The notes beneath the pieces were generated by a model. That model was not told the origin of the DNA and ran no database searches. It saw only the letters and a list, made by a program, of their open reading frames with translations. Of a stretch of 64,000 nt of DNA, positions 54,130 to 64,000 are shown piece by piece. A program made the translations under genes and the position numbers. Origin of the DNA: Euglena gracilis (Eukaryota > Euglenida > Euglenophyceae > Euglenales); the NCBI GenBank assembly GCA_039621445.1, contig CP154955.1, positions 10,714,241 to 10,778,240 of the forward strand, in the 5' to 3' direction. Position 1 is the stretch's first letter. Each line of letters starts with the position of its first letter.

Positions 54130-54715
54130 GGCAGGGGGAAGAAACACAAATGCTTTTTTTGGGCGTTTTTTTGGCGTATATTTGCGTGTTTTTGCATCGC
54201 TATTTTGGTCCATGTTGCGTTTCATCCCCCCCTGGCTGAGGAGTAACACGCGCATGAACCAATGGCCGGTTTCTTGCATTTTTCTTTTGTTTGCCGTTTC
54301 CATATACGTGTACACCTTTTCCTGTTTTTGTTTTTTTTTCTGCTGTTTTGTTTTCAGTTTGTTTGCTTGCTTTTTTGGTTGTCACCATTGAACTGATCAC
54401 ATGTTTGTCATGTGTCTTTGATTTAGGTGGTGTCAGCCATGCCAGGTGTGTTCATTTTCCGAATATATAAGGACCAAGGCAGACCAGCACTATATAATTT
54501 TTTTTTGAAAGAAATGAGTTCCGCAGCCTGAATACTGCAAAAGAATGAATTTGCCAAACTTTGGGCGATTTTGAAACCAATTTATGGAAAAGCACAGACT
54601 GCCGTCCCTCAGAGCACGGCAAGGGAGCTCGGGGAAGGGCGTTGTTTTGAAACACTTCCTTCGCCTCCATCCTGTTGCACTCGTTTTCTTGTTTGAGGTG
54701 CCAAATGAGCAGCAG

Positions 54716-54800
54716 ACAGGGAATTTCTTACCCCCCCCCCCCCCCCGGGGCCCAGCCAGCCAGCTCTTTCCAGTCGGCCGGCTGGACCGCCCACGGGGGA
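54716..54800. mobile_element. Partial CAGGGGATTTCTTAAG-family MITE
   Basis: CAGGGAATTTCTTACCCCC followed by CCAGCCAGCCAGC; lies directly before exon 1 of the glycosyltransferase-like gene. Confidence 0.5.
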
Positions 54801-54839
54801 GGGGAGGTCCTTGTGAAGTCCCCGGCAGCAGAGCGCAAC

Positions 54840-61852
<7,013 letters not shown>

Positions 61853-62093
61853 GGAAGCCCCTCCCTGGCGACTGCCATGTGGGGTCGACCTGGGGGGGGG
61901 ACAGGTAGTGCTATAGCACCCCCCCCCCCGGCGCCGAAGGCACCTGGGGCCCGAAGGTGGCCGTTTTCAAGGGAAGAATGGCTTGGCCAGCAATCACCGG
62001 GGTCCGAAATTGACCCGGGAGGGAGGTGCTTTGTGCTATGGGCAGGCACCCCATTGCACAAGGCACCCCCCTCCCCCCCACTTGGGTTGGGAA

Positions 62094-62538
62094 CAGGGGA
62101 TTTCTTAAGCCGGAGGGACCCTACCCCCCGGGGGGGGTCCAGCCAGCCAGCAGCTCAAATCCAGCCAGCAGCCCAAATTCGGGCTGGGAGCCCCCCTCAC
62201 CCCGGGGGGTTGAGTAAAATGAAGTGGGGGGTCCAGCCCGCCAGCCGGGCGAAGGCCGGGCCAGCTGGCTGAAGGGCGGGTCAGCCGGCCGCAGGCTGGC
62301 CAGCCAACCAGGCCGCCCAACACACCCATCCCTTCATTTTCCAGCCTGGTTGTAATGGCAAAAATGTGTTAGAAAATTTTTGTTTTTCAGCGACCCCGCC
62401 CAGCCCAACCCCCAGCCCCGGACCCCCCTTTCCCCCCCTATCCTGGGGGGTCCAGCCAGCAGCTCGTTTCCAGCCAGCAGCCTTTTTCAGCCGGAGGCTG
62501 GACCCCCCGGTGGGGGGGGGTCCTTAAGAAATCCCCTG
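62094..62538. mobile_element. hAT-like MITE, CAGGGGATTTCTTAAG family, complete
   Basis: CAGGGGATTTCTTAAG and CTTAAGAAATCCCCTG ends, with perfect 8 bp flanks GTTGGGAA at 62086-62093 and 62539-62546. The interior is CCAGCCAGCAG- and GGCCGG-rich. No ORF. Confidence 0.9.
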
Positions 62539-62734
62539 GTTGGGAAAAGAAGCCTGGCCAGGAAGCACATCGGGCACGTTGAGGCCCCTCTGTGGCCAGC
62601 TCTGTCCCACGTCCCGAGCGTTTTGGAGAGAGTCTCAGCCTTGGAACATTTGATTCATTCACCACCTGTGTTACTCCTCCTGGGGGGTTGTCGAGAGGGG
62701 GTGGGTTGGGGCCTCGTCCCCCCCCCCGGGTGCG

Positions 62735-62930
62735 CCATGGATCACGTTTTTGGCCCGTCCAAAGCCCAAACCGAAATTTTTTTCAGCATCTTTGGCCAAT
62801 TTTGGCTGGATTCTGGGTGGGTGGGTGGGTGGTTGACCCCGAGGGGGGAGGGGGTCGTTGGTGGGTGGGTTTTCAAAAAAAGTGGGTGGGTGGGTTTGGG
62901 CCTGGGAAAAAGTCCCCCCCCTGGGAATCT
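62735..62930. repeat. Copy of the arm-inner-edge repeat
   Basis: GTGCGCCATGG, TTTGGCCAATTTTGGCTGGA, TTCTGGGTGGGTGGGTGGGT and TGGTTGAC match 15405-15570 in the same order (and 12020-12185 reversed). A dispersed repeat thus lies just inside both arms. Confidence 0.65.
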
Positions 62931-63299
62931 ATGCTTGGAATCCAGTGTTTTTCATTATGCATAAACAGGGCAATGAAAAAGAGGCTGTGTGCTGTTTCGA
63001 CGCGATTCCTCAAGACGTCTAATTGAATCTAATTGAACTCCTGTCAACAGAAATTCCAGAGGCAACAGGATTATGCAGGAAACCATGTAAAGTCAAGCTT
63101 GCTGCACGTTTTCCCCCACTCTTTCTGAATTTACGTGCAGTTCTTTTTTTCACAGTTCTAGTCTTCTTTTGCGGTGAAACAAAATTCATTTGTGTGTAAT
63201 TAATCGATATCGAACGTTTTCCCCCTTTAAAATTGGCGATGCGCACCCCCCCCCCCCATTTCCAGCCGCTTGGATGTTGCCTGTGTGCTGATTCGGCAT

Positions 63300-63893
<594 letters not shown>

Positions 63894-63899
63894 GCTCTT

Positions 63900-64000
63900 T
63901 GCCCGCTCGATTGGCCCCCAGGGCGGCCTCCCCGCAACGACGACTCCTCCGTCTTCAGCCTCCTGCCGGAGTTCGTCTTCGCCGCGTCGGACTGGCGGCT
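63900..64000 (+). CDS. Coding segment running off the window
   Basis: The frame reads CPLDWPPGRPPRNDDSSVFS then LLPEFVFAASDWR. GC-rich, like the exons of the 54.8 kb gene; it may be the first exon of a neighbouring gene. The other frames are less protein-like. Confidence 0.35.

Overview
This is a eukaryotic nuclear window. There are no bacterial-type operons, ribosome-binding sites, rRNA or tRNA genes. Coding sequence comes as short exons (about 40-230 bp) separated by introns and very large amounts of microsatellite, minisatellite and small inverted-repeat transposons. My best guess is a euglenid or relative. One gene (54.8-61.9 kb) is interrupted by five introns without GT-AG ends. All five carry CTG at -8 to -6 and CAG within the first six bases, and the ends of some introns can pair, the arrangement I recall for euglenid nonconventional introns. 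A second gene (29.3-31.2 kb) has ordinary GT-AG introns in consistent phase. That mixture fits euglenids, but the taxon is inferred, not proved.

Region 1 to 26.1 kb is one giant inverted repeat. The left arm (1-12324, running off the window start) is the reverse complement of the right arm (15266-26146), around a 2.94 kb unique spacer. The arms share exons, transposons and unique sequence, with a few percent divergence and many indels. The left arm has about 1.4 kb more, mostly extra copies of a TTAGGG-bearing foldback element and its satellites. The right arm contains a 639 bp segment inverted relative to the left. Several small genes lie in the arms, and for some only one arm keeps the frame open. 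The spacer has exon-like ORFs on both strands.

Region 26-54 kb carries exon clusters mixed with repeats. The best is a five-exon, about 259-codon gene at 29.3-31.2 kb of unknown function. Further exon groups lie at 31.7-32.1, 34.6-36.6, 37.5-37.7, 41.1-41.8, 46.7-47.7, 49.4 and 50.5-54.1 kb. Four inverted-repeat transposon families are supported by target-site duplications: a TTAGGG-containing foldback element (8 bp), two hAT-like MITE families (8 bp) and a Mutator-like 1.56 kb element (10 bp). Several are nested.

Region 54.8-64 kb holds the six-exon putative glycosyltransferase-like gene. Its last intron contains a 1.4 kb CA repeat plus a 0.7 kb minisatellite of iterated TTTTCCCGCAG, which resembles a string of splice acceptors. 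After it come a complete hAT-like MITE, another CA/CGCA satellite, and the start of a GC-rich coding segment running off the window end. Most long open frames in the satellites (59.4-61.6 kb, 63.2-63.9 kb, 29.8-30.5 kb) are artefacts of stop-free repeats.
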